A stretch of 64,000 bases of DNA from Gemmatimonadaceae bacterium (GTDB taxonomy: Bacteria; Gemmatimonadota; Gemmatimonadetes; Gemmatimonadales; Gemmatimonadaceae). Under the pieces are notes generated by a model. That model worked only from the letters and a program-made list of their open reading frames with translations, was not told the DNA's origin and did no database searches. Of this stretch, positions 46,006 to 53,412 are shown in pieces; positions within the stretch are counted from its first letter, which is position 1, and every line of letters starts with the position of its first letter. A program made the translations under genes and the position numbers. Location: contig JAICWO010000013.1 of the NCBI GenBank assembly GCA_025934775.1, forward strand, positions 1 through 64,000, given 5' to 3'.

Positions 46006-46320
46006 GCGGTTCGGCTGGCGCGTCGATGTGTCCGGCTCGTCGCTCCCATCGCTCGGATCATGATGCTCGACTCCACTGGACTTGTATCTACGTCTTCGTG
46101 ATGACGAGCACAATGGCGGCCATGGCGGCCGCTCGCGTGATGCAGTCGGAAGACGCGACGGAGCTCGCACACACCACGCCGCGTGCGACCAATCACGATG
46201 CGCGCAGCTCCTGGGAGGCGACGTCGAGCTGAAGAGCAGCAGCGATGAATGAAGCACGATTCTCGTACGTCCGCTCTACGACCGCCGTCTGCCCCGTTCG
46301 CGCGGGTCGCCGAACGCGAC
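46006..46320. other. Intergenic region, about 315 bp
   Basis: Upstream of the GAF kinase gene; it should carry that gene's promoter. Reading frames through it are shadows. No repeat, hairpin or RNA gene is evident. Confidence 0.4.
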
Positions 46321-46674
46321 TCACGGTGATGGGATGGTCAGCGCGAAGGCGGCGGCTTCGAGAACCCGCGCACGAACCGGCACCCATCGCAATTGGCCCG
46401 AGATGAGCGACGGTCGATCGGCGCCGCACGCACGTCCCGTATCTTCGACCACCGCGCCGAGAAACGCGAACACGGCCGGATCATCGAGACCGCCGGATCG
46501 CAACTCGCGGCTGGCATCGCCCACGGCATCATCGAGTTGCCGGCGGCACGAGTGACTACGGCCGCGCAGCGCATCGACGAGCGCGCGACCGAGGCGCCCC
46601 CGCGTGCTCCTCGTGAGGCGTTCGGCGAGAACGGAGAGGTGCGGAAGACTGCTCGTTATTCGATTCATCATCAT
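46321..46674 (-). CDS. Conserved hypothetical small protein
   Basis: 117 residues from the MMMNRITSSL start (any of three adjacent ATGs; no ribosome site decides). The chain is basic at the N terminus (LAERLTRSTRGRLGRALVDA) and then has a regular segment DDPAVFAFLGAVVEDTGRA followed by RWVPVRARVLEAAAFAL. Amino-acid pattern and absence of a competing frame suggest a real gene. Function not recognised. Confidence 0.5.
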   Translation of the reverse strand: MMMNRITSSLPHLSVLAERLTRSTRGRLGRALVDALRGRSHSCRRQLDDAVGDASRELRSGGLDDPAVFAFLGAVVEDTGRACGADRPSLISGQLRWVPVRARVLEAAAFALTIPSP

Positions 46675-46859
46675 AGGGTAATCGTTGCCGCACGTTCTCC
46701 CCATCGCACGAAGGGATGAGCCGCCGCCCGCGCGCGACGAGCACTAGCCCGTTCGTGCGATTGCGCGGGCCGTCCGCGATTCCTACGCTGCGTCTCACGC
46801 TCGTCGCTCGACGCCGTTCTCACCCTGCCCGCCGCACGCGCGGACGCTGAGCAGCCATC

Positions 46860-47378
46860 ATGATGATGCAGGACAAGCACAAGATTCCGATCACGATTCT
46901 GATCTGTGACGAGGATGCGGAAGACCGACGGCGCACGCAGCAGACGCTCGAGGATGCGCACGTTGTCAATGATCTGCGATTCGTCGAGGATGGCGAGCAG
47001 TTGCTCGACTATCTGCAACGGCGCGGCGCCTACGTCGGCGAGACCGGGGCCGCGCCCCGTCCGGGGCTGATTCTCGTCGCATTCGACGGCCCGCCGGCGA
47101 ACGGACGCGCGGTGCTCGAGCGAATCAAGCGCGACACAGCGATCGCCGACATTCCGCTGGCGATTCTCACGGCGCCACGGCTCGAGTCGGGCGGCAGTGA
47201 TCGGCTCGAGAACGATCGGCTCGAGAACGATCGGCTCGAGAACGATCGGCTCGAGAACATTCGGCTCGGCGTGCGGGCGTTCATCGCCAAGCCGCTCACC
47301 TTCCCGGGATTGATCGAGGCGATGAACGGACTCGGCCACTATTGGCTCGAGTTCTGCGAGTCCACGCCGGCGGCCTGA
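46860..47378 (+). CDS. Degenerate Rcp1-type receiver with a DRLEN tandem repeat
   Basis: 172 residues. The fold follows Rcp1-like receivers (LICDEDAEDRRRTQQTLED, FVEDGEQLLDYLQRRG, FIAKPLTFPG), but the beta3 strand reads GLILVAFDGPPANG: the phospho-acceptor Asp is replaced by Ala, so phosphorylation there is impossible. After LTAPRLESGGS the loop before beta5 is expanded by four perfect DRLEN units and a fifth changed one, encoded by a 15-bp tandem repeat at 47199-47258. The AI-2E transporter gene begins three bases after its stop, so the two are probably cotranslated. Confidence 0.85.
   Translation: MMMQDKHKIPITILICDEDAEDRRRTQQTLEDAHVVNDLRFVEDGEQLLDYLQRRGAYVGETGAAPRPGLILVAFDGPPANGRAVLERIKRDTAIADIPLAILTAPRLESGGSDRLENDRLENDRLENDRLENIRLGVRAFIAKPLTFPGLIEAMNGLGHYWLEFCESTPAA
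47199..47273 (+). repeat. 15-bp tandem repeat inside the receiver gene
   Basis: Four identical copies of GATCGGCTCGAGAAC (47199-47258) followed by one diverged copy. Being a multiple of three, copy-number change keeps the frame and alters only the number of DRLEN units. Perfect identity between units points to recent expansion. Confidence 0.95.
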
Positions 47379-47381
47379 CCG

Positions 47382-48464
47382 ATGGCGATGCTGCCGGAGA
47401 TGTTGCACCCGCCGAGCGATGCGCACCCGCGGCGGTCCTCGCCCGTCTCGATCGCAGCTTGCAGCGTGTTCGTGATCGCGACCCTTCGGGTGGGACGCGC
47501 GCTCGCCCTGCCGATCGTCATCGCGGTGCTGCTCACCCTCACACTTCGCGCGCCCGTTCGCTGGCTGGCGCAGCACCGCATTCCCGCCCGGCTCGGGGCG
47601 GCGCTCGTCGTCTTCGGCGTGATCGCCGTCGCCGGCGGAGCGACCGCGCTGATCGCGTCGCCCGCGATGGAATGGATCGCGTCCGCGCCGCACACGATCC
47701 AAACGGTCGAGACGAAAGTTCGCCGCATCATGAAGCCGTTCAATGCGCTCGAGCAATCCGCCGATCGCATGCAGCAGGCAGCCGGGCCATCCGGCACACG
47801 ACCGCCGACGATGGTGCAGGTCGCCACGCCAGGGGTGGTGGAGCGCCTCACGACCGGTTCGCTCCTGGCCATCCCCGCGACGCTCAGCGTCGTCTTTCTG
47901 ACATACTTTCTGCTCGCGAACAACGCGCTCGCTCGGCGCAAGCTCGCCCGCCTGCTGCCCGGACCCGTCGAGCTCGACCGGCGTGAACGCGTGCTCGATC
48001 AGATCGAGCTCGCCGCGTCGCACTTTCTGGTCACCGTGTCCGTAGTCAATCTCGGTGTCGGGCTCGCGACCTCACTGGCGCTGTGGCTGATCGGCGTTCC
48101 CAACGCGGTGCTGTGGGGATCCATCGCGGGGGTGTTGAACTTCGTCCCGTATCTCGGCCCGATGGTGACCACGACGCTCATCGCGATCGCGGCGACGGCA
48201 AGCATCGACTCGCTCACGCACGCGCTGGTCGCGCCGGCCGTGGTCCTCGCGATTCACCTGACGGAGAGCAACGTGGTGACCCCGTTCGCGCTCGGACGCC
48301 ACCTCCCGTTGAACACGGTGGCGATCTTCCTCGGCCTGCTGCTGTTCGGGTGGATGTGGGGAATTCCCGGCGCCGTGCTCGCCGTGCCGCTCACCGTGTG
48401 CGTTCGGCTCGTGTGCGACTATGTCCCCGCGCTGGCCCATGTGGGCGAGCTGCTCGATAATTAA
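47382..48464 (+). CDS. AI-2E family transporter
   Basis: 360 residues with about eight membrane segments: a pair at residues 25-55, one near 70-90, a long soluble segment with TIQTVETKVRRIMKPFNALE, then LAIPATLSVVFLTYFLLAN, and four to five C-terminal helices including the conserved PNAVLWGSIAGVLNFVPYLG and HLTESNVVTPFALGRHLPLN. These are hallmarks of the AI-2E (YdiK/PerM/TqsA) family, whose members export or exchange small molecules. The final 40 codons are duplicated at 22412-22533. The start ATG lies three bases after the upstream receiver stop. Confidence 0.93.
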   Translation: MAMLPEMLHPPSDAHPRRSSPVSIAACSVFVIATLRVGRALALPIVIAVLLTLTLRAPVRWLAQHRIPARLGAALVVFGVIAVAGGATALIASPAMEWIASAPHTIQTVETKVRRIMKPFNALEQSADRMQQAAGPSGTRPPTMVQVATPGVVERLTTGSLLAIPATLSVVFLTYFLLANNALARRKLARLLPGPVELDRRERVLDQIELAASHFLVTVSVVNLGVGLATSLALWLIGVPNAVLWGSIAGVLNFVPYLGPMVTTTLIAIAATASIDSLTHALVAPAVVLAIHLTESNVVTPFALGRHLPLNTVAIFLGLLLFGWMWGIPGAVLAVPLTVCVRLVCDYVPALAHVGELLDN

Positions 48465-48551
48465 CGAACGCGCATCCCGCTGCTCGTCACCCGCCGTCCC
48501 GCCGGTGGTACGCCGCGATCTGTAGCCGCGTGTGCAGCGCCAGCTTGTCCA

Positions 48552-48790
48552 TCACGTTGCGCACGTGGCTCTTGACCTGTCATCGTCGGCCAAGCCGACG
48601 TCGAGGAGCACGACGTCGGGATGCGTTCGCTCCATGAACGCCGGATCCGCCACGGCCGCCGCGACGACCATCAGGTCGGGAACTTCACCCAGCATTCCAG
48701 CTAACGCTTCGTGCACGAGTCGATTGTCATCGACGACCGCCGCCGTAATGGTGCGATCGCCGTCGGGCGAAATCGACGTCATGAGCCACC
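48552..48790 (-). pseudogene. LuxR-type response regulator remnant (duplicated segment, copy B)
   Basis: The first 80 or so codons match the regulator at 22558-23223 (TSISPDGDRTIT, VVDDNRLV, PDVVLLDVGLADDD), after which a deletion of about 370 bp relative to that gene removes the rest of the receiver and most of the DNA-binding domain and shifts the frame. The last about 60 bp of the gene survive out of frame at 48481-48577. It cannot make a working regulator. Confidence 0.92.
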
Positions 48791-48852
48791 TTGTGCCAGC
48801 GTACAGCGATCGATGAGTGCCGATCCGCACCGTGCGGATCGGCCGCTGGACA

Positions 48853-49623
48853 TTACCTCCCGGCCGCCAGCGCTTCCGTCAACGTCAACGTGATCGGCGT
48901 ACCGACGGGCACCACCACATCTCGGTAGGCGTACCGCACCGCGACTGCCGTTCCCGCCGCGGCGCCAACGGCTCCGCCGATCACCGTGCTCTTGGTGTTC
49001 TTGCCGATCACCTGCCCCGCGATCGCACCGATCGCCGTGCCCGCGGCGACCCGCGCCGCTTCGTCCTTCGTGATGCCGCGGCCGACCATTTGATGCGCGA
49101 TCGGATCGAGATGGGCCGAGATCGGAACGACCGTGCCGTCGATCGTGACCGACGTGACGATGAGCGACAGGCGTCCGTCCGGCTGACTCTGATCGCTGCC
49201 CGGATCGATATGGTCGACGGAAAGCGCGATCCGCGAACCCGCCGGGACCACAACGCGACCATACGAATCCATCACGTCGGCGCCGACGACGGCCCGCACC
49301 ACGTCACCCGAATGATTGACGCGCGACGACAACGCATCCTCCGTCGTGGCGTCGATCCGCGTTCCCGCTGCCAGGGTTCGCGCGGTGGACGCCGCTTTCG
49401 TTGGCCGGCTCTCCACCGGCTTTGGCCGGCTCTCGACGGCCTTTGGCCGGTTCACCGCGGTGGCACGCGCGTCTTTCGGCCGGCTCAGCGCGGTGTCGCT
49501 CGGCACCAGGTTCGCCGAGCTCGCGGTCTCTTGCGACACGTCCTTCGCCGCGCCCGTGCTGCATGCAACGAGCACGGATGCGATCACGAACGCGAACATA
49601 CTCCTACGAATGTGTCTCAACAT
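48853..49623 (-). CDS. Glycine-zipper lipoprotein
   Basis: 256 residues. The N terminus is a lipoprotein signal with lipobox VLVAC, so Cys21 is probably lipidated. Residues 45-80 hold degenerate SRPK words (NRPKAVESRPKPVESRPTK). Residues 85-185 form a beta-rich domain (GTRIDATTEDALSSR, GDVVRAVVGADV, VVVPAGSRIAL). From about 195 a glycine-zipper pair (GTAIGAIAGQVIG and GGAVGAAAGTAVAV) could insert in or lie on a membrane. The C terminus closes with VPVGTPITLTLTEAL. Probably a periplasmic envelope protein. Confidence 0.85.
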   Translation of the reverse strand: MLRHIRRSMFAFVIASVLVACSTGAAKDVSQETASSANLVPSDTALSRPKDARATAVNRPKAVESRPKPVESRPTKAASTARTLAAGTRIDATTEDALSSRVNHSGDVVRAVVGADVMDSYGRVVVPAGSRIALSVDHIDPGSDQSQPDGRLSLIVTSVTIDGTVVPISAHLDPIAHQMVGRGITKDEAARVAAGTAIGAIAGQVIGKNTKSTVIGGAVGAAAGTAVAVRYAYRDVVVPVGTPITLTLTEALAAGR

Positions 49624-50086
49624 GTCATTCCGCCGTGCGGAGAAAGAGTGTGAGGGCGTACTTCATGTCGCCGCCGCACGTCGTGGCGATCCGGGAGGTG
49701 ATAAAGAAACGCTGAAGCGACACGAGTCATCCTCCGGATTCGAGAATTCGTACGGCGGCGATGATACGACCTGGAGAGTACTCGCGACCGCGCCGCGCAA
49801 CCATCGCCCGAGAGGATGGCTCTTCAGCTCCCCCAATCGTGCGACACGGGTGCGCCGCCGCCATACAGATGAGCTGCGCCTGCGCGCCATGCCGCGGATC
49901 AAGACGGAGCGTTTGTCGATAGCGGGCGCGGCGCCCGCACGGACTCGCGCGGAGGCGTTGTCTTGGCGGCCCCGATTGAGTATATTTAGAAGGCGGCCCG
50001 CGAGGACGATTCCGCGGCCGCACTATCGAAAGAACCTTCCACGGGCCCGCTCACATCAGGGTCCCTTTTCATTTCCGGGACAATAG
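49624..50086. other. Intergenic region, about 460 bp, between lipoprotein and desaturase genes
   Basis: The flanking genes diverge, so both promoters should be here. An AT-rich spot, GAGTATATTTAGAA, lies near 49977-49990 and could be part of the desaturase promoter. No convincing coding sequence or structured RNA is seen. Confidence 0.4.
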
Positions 50087-51121
50087 ATGCCATCCACTGC
50101 GAAGCAGGCAGGCGGACCCGCCGGCGCCGACTGGCGCGCGATCGTTTCACGCTATCAGCGGCCGGACGTCCGGCGCGCCGCGACGCAGCTCGCGACGACG
50201 CTCGGTCCGCTCGCGGCCGTCTTCTTTCTCATGTACCGGTCGGTTTCGGTATCGTACTGGATCACGGTGCTGCTCGCCCTTCCCGCGGCCGGCCTGCTCG
50301 TGCGCACGTTCATCATCATGCACGACTGCGCGCACGGCTCGTTTCTCCCGTCGAAGCGCGCAAACACCGTGATCGGTTGGGTGACCGGCGTACTGACGAT
50401 GACGCCGTTCGGACTGTGGCGGCACGGTCACGCGCTGCACCACGCGTCGTCGGGCGATCTCGATCGCCGCGGGAACGGCGACGTGGACACCTTGACGGTG
50501 CGCGAATACGCAGCGCTGTCGCGCGGAGCGCGGCTGCGCTACCGGCTGAAACGAAATCCGCTCGTGCTGTTTGGCGTCGGCCCAATCCATTTCGTGTTGA
50601 TGAATCGAATGCCGCCGCGCGGCGCCGACGCCACGGCGCGCCTCCGGCGCAGCGTCTGGGGAACCAACGCAGTGATTCTCGCGCTCGCCGCCGCCGCCGT
50701 CGCATGGATCGGATCGCCCACCGTGCTCCTGATCTACGGCCTGCCGATGTACCTCGCCGCCGCGGCCGGCATCTGGCTCTTCTATGTGCAGCATCAATTC
50801 GAGGGCACATATTGGAAGCAGCACGCCGATTGGGATTACGCGACCGCGGCGATTCACGGCAGCTCGTACCTCGAGCTTCCGCCAGTGCTGCGGTGGTTTA
50901 CCGGCAGCATCGGACTGCATCACGTCCACCACCTCGGCCCGCGCATTCCGAACTACGCGCTGAAGCGCTGCCACGAGGAGAACGCCCTGTTCCACGACGT
51001 GACGACGCTGACGCTCGCCCAAAGCGTTCGCACGTTACGACTCACGTTGTGGGATGAAGCACGGGAGCAGCTCGTGGGCTTTCGCGACGTGACTCTCACA
51101 CGCTCGGCGAATGCCGCGTGA
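50087..51121 (+). CDS. Fatty acid desaturase
   Basis: 344 residues. The three histidine boxes of membrane acyl-lipid desaturases are present: HDCAHGS near residue 81, HGHALHH near 109 and HHVHH near 275. Four hydrophobic segments (about residues 40-55, 57-75, 185-205 and 215-235) place the di-iron site on the cytosolic side. The enzyme introduces a double bond into fatty acyl chains of membrane lipids, a usual response to cold. All histidine ligands are intact. The next gene starts 32 bp downstream on the same strand. Confidence 0.94.
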   Translation: MPSTAKQAGGPAGADWRAIVSRYQRPDVRRAATQLATTLGPLAAVFFLMYRSVSVSYWITVLLALPAAGLLVRTFIIMHDCAHGSFLPSKRANTVIGWVTGVLTMTPFGLWRHGHALHHASSGDLDRRGNGDVDTLTVREYAALSRGARLRYRLKRNPLVLFGVGPIHFVLMNRMPPRGADATARLRRSVWGTNAVILALAAAAVAWIGSPTVLLIYGLPMYLAAAAGIWLFYVQHQFEGTYWKQHADWDYATAAIHGSSYLELPPVLRWFTGSIGLHHVHHLGPRIPNYALKRCHEENALFHDVTTLTLAQSVRTLRLTLWDEAREQLVGFRDVTLTRSANAA

Positions 51122-51153
51122 TGGACGCTTAGCCTTCTCGAATCGAGGTACTG

Positions 51154-51480
51154 ATGAACCGCATCGAATTCACGGACGGCGATCGAACGTTCACTTGTTG
51201 CGCCGAGACGTCGCCGGCAACGCCGGGCACGCTCTGGTGGTGGGTGGGGGTCACGGGTGAGTCCGCGAGGTACGCGGCGTTCCGCGCGGAAGCCGGCGAT
51301 ACGGCACTCACCCTTCGCGCGCGCATTCTCGCGTACTACGAACAATTGCTCGCCGACCGCGCGCGTCCGGCGACCTTCCGGTCGCACTGGTCGCAACGTC
51401 GTGCGGCTGCGCCGGCGGCCGCGCCGGCGAACGCGCCGGAGGGAGCGGCTGTCGATCCGGCGGCAACCATCCCGTCGTAG
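51154..51480 (+). CDS. Conserved small protein (TPGxxWWWxxVxG family), copy 2
   Basis: 108 residues. The core SPATPGTLWWWVGVTGESAR, then YAAFRAEAGDTALTLR and HWSQRRAA, matches 21441-21737; the Pro/Ala-rich C-terminal tail is longer here. The start ATG has GAGGTA upstream. It follows the desaturase by 32 bp. Function unknown. Confidence 0.78.
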   Translation: MNRIEFTDGDRTFTCCAETSPATPGTLWWWVGVTGESARYAAFRAEAGDTALTLRARILAYYEQLLADRARPATFRSHWSQRRAAAPAAAPANAPEGAAVDPAATIPS

Positions 51481-51599
51481 AGCCGGTTAGGGCGTAAGCT
51501 CGATCAACGCGCGACGGCCAGGCTCGCCACACAGATCGTGTGCATCGGGGATGAGCCGGTACCAGTGGAACATGCAGCGGGCCAGCTTCGCGGGACGCG

Positions 51600-51770
51600 G
51601 TCAGCCACAGACGCAGCTCATCGAGAAGCCCACGCTCCAGCAGTAGCTTGCTGACCGCGCCGAAACCGTACTGCACGACGTCCCGACCGCGACGGCTACG
51701 CGGCTGCCATCACGTCATTGGTGCGCCGCCCCATGAGCACCGTATCGCAGGTGTCGAGGAGGTCGATTTT
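51600..51770 (-). pseudogene. RibD-C/dihydrofolate-reductase-like fragment
   Basis: On the minus strand TCDTVLMGRRTNDVMAAA (ending in a TAG) and, in another frame, GRDVVQYGFGAVSKLLLE followed by LLDELRLWL match the RibD C-terminal/DHFR-like family, whose members have DxxLLGRxTY and QYGFGxVSRxLLExGLLDELRLW. Most of the enzyme, about 180 residues normally, is absent and the two parts are out of phase. The fragment overlaps the tail of the alpha/beta hydrolase gene in a different frame. Confidence 0.65.
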
Positions 51771-52668
51771 GTATGGCCGCGGCTCGCTTGGCGTTAAGGA
51801 AGTCGAGCGCGGTGGTGGCCAGGAGCGGAGCCGCGCCAATCTCGTAGTGGGTGAGGTTCGGCAAGATCGCGAGCCGATTCTTGGACATGTGTTCGCGAGC
51901 CCAGCCGGCGTCTCGCAGACCACCACCGAGCAGGTGGTAGAACGACACCATGTGCTCCGGACGAACCATGTCGCCATCACCGTAGACGAGCATGACCGGC
52001 ATCGCGAGCTGCTTTGCCTCGTCGGACCAGTCGTAGGGCTGGCGCATGAACTCGCCCATCGCGTCGAGTAACCGCGGGAAATCCTGCGGGCGTGGCGCGA
52101 CCGCAACATAGGATTTGTACATCGGCGTGTCCTTCAACGCATCGGCCATCGCTCCACTCACCGCGGCTTGCTGCGCGAGCATCTCGGGGAACCAGCCGTT
52201 CTGCGCGTATGGCGTCGATACGAGGATCAGCCGCCGCACCAACGTGGGGTATTGGACGGCGAGCTGAAACGCGACGCTGCCGCCGAGCGAGTGTCCCATC
52301 ACATCGACGTGGCGTACACCGAGCTTCTCGAGCACGACACCAAGATCACGGCCCATGTCGACGGGACTGATCTTTCGCGTGCCGAGCGCCGTTCGCCCGT
52401 GCCCGTACAGGTGGATGCCGATGACGCGGCGGTGCTTGGCCAGCGTGTCGAGCACTGGGCCAAACATCTCGGTGGTGTACAGCCCACCGTGCAGCAGGAG
52501 GAGCGGTTCGCCGCTGCCGCGGATCTCGAACCAGTAGTTGACGCCGTTCGCGGCAACGTAGCCGCTCGTGTCTGGCCTGATCACGGCCTGCTGCGCCTCG
52601 GCAGCGGCGGGCGCCGCGCAGATGGCAAGCGCCGATGATGCGATGAGTGCGATCCTGAGTCGAAGCAT
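51715..52668 (-). CDS. Exported alpha/beta hydrolase with an aberrant C-terminal tail
   Basis: 317 residues from MLRLRIALIASSALAICA at 52668, a signal peptide with GGAA upstream. Fold landmarks: LLLLHGGLYTTEMF, nucleophile GHSLGG, LVYGDGDMVRPE for the acid and LTHYEIG for the histidine, all present. The last 25 residues (about AAAIQNRPPRHLRYGAHGAA) are encoded by out-of-frame DNA of the reductase fragment described at 51600-51770, so the original stop was probably lost by recombination. The catalytic domain itself is complete and may work. Likely periplasmic; substrate unknown. Confidence 0.85.
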   Translation of the reverse strand: MLRLRIALIASSALAICAAPAAAEAQQAVIRPDTSGYVAANGVNYWFEIRGSGEPLLLLHGGLYTTEMFGPVLDTLAKHRRVIGIHLYGHGRTALGTRKISPVDMGRDLGVVLEKLGVRHVDVMGHSLGGSVAFQLAVQYPTLVRRLILVSTPYAQNGWFPEMLAQQAAVSGAMADALKDTPMYKSYVAVAPRPQDFPRLLDAMGEFMRQPYDWSDEAKQLAMPVMLVYGDGDMVRPEHMVSFYHLLGGGLRDAGWAREHMSKNRLAILPNLTHYEIGAAPLLATTALDFLNAKRAAAIQNRPPRHLRYGAHGAAHQ

Positions 52669-52773
52669 GTCGGTCGTTCCGGTTTCTGGCGTGCGTGATT
52701 GCACGCTCCGTCAACACGTCGTTCGACGGGCCTCGAAATCGACACGGACCGGAGGCCGAGCCGCGAAGTTGTG

Positions 52774-53247
52774 CTATCGAGGCGGCTCTGTCTTGCTCAG
52801 AAGCGACAACGTCTGCTCGCGCTTCCCGATTTTGCTCGGCGTCACGCCGATCAACTTTCGGAGCGAGCGGGTCAGGTGCGGCTGGTCGTAGTAGCCGGCG
52901 TCGTGAACCGCGTCGATGACCGAAGCGCCGCGGATCAGGCATGCACGTCACCATGACGCGCCGCCTCGACGGCCGCGTCCAGGACGAGCAGGTGCGCAGT
53001 CGCAAGCCGTCCTGCGGGTTCACGTCCACCCGGTGTCGGCCGAGCACTCGGCGGCCGTGGCTCGTGTCTCTGGACCGCGGAGCGTCAACGTCGTGTCGCC
53101 CGCTCGGCGGGTCACGACGAGCTCGCAGTGACTCGATGCGACGGACATCATCGTTCCCGCACGCCCGCTGTGCGCCCGCCACACTCGCTCTACGAAGATC
53201 GAATCTGATGCCCTTTCACTAGTTACGAGATGGTCATTCGAGATCAT
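52774..53247 (-). pseudogene. AraC-family regulator pseudogene (DUF6597-type N terminus)
   Basis: The 5' part from MISNDHLVTSERASDSIF through SHCELVVTRRAGDTTLTLRG to the TGA after SADTGWT resembles the N-terminal domain of AraC regulators of the DUF6597 type. After a stretch in other frames the C-terminal helix-turn-helix appears as SVIDAVHDAGYYDQPHLTRS and LRKLIGVTPSKI, ending in TAG at 52774. The central part is missing and at least one stop intervenes. It lies upstream of the alpha/beta hydrolase on the same strand and may once have been encoded with it. Confidence 0.8.
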
Positions 53248-53371
53248 ACGATCACCGATTAGCCGAGCCGAGACACGAGCGCCTTGAATCCCGCGGGGCA
53301 CAGAGGTCGTCGGCGCTCGAGTCTAATGCATCGTTAAGGCGGCCTACCGCCGCAGCTCTATCGCCGATTGG

Positions 53372-53404
53372 TCTAACCTGTTAGGATCAATCTTTCAGGT
53401 TAGA
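53372..53404 (+). promoter_or_regulatory. Inverted repeat overlapping the ribosome site of the 7TM sensor gene
   Basis: TCTAACCTG at 53372-53380 and CAGGTTAGA at 53396-53404 are perfect inverted arms around a 15-nt loop; the left arm also forms CTAAC-CT-GTTAG with the first loop bases. The right arm runs into GAGAGG, the ribosome site of the gene at 53413. It could be a repressor operator or, in RNA, a hairpin that hides the ribosome site. The coupled CGNR regulator is a candidate binder. Confidence 0.6.
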
Positions 53405-53412
53405 GAGGCTCC

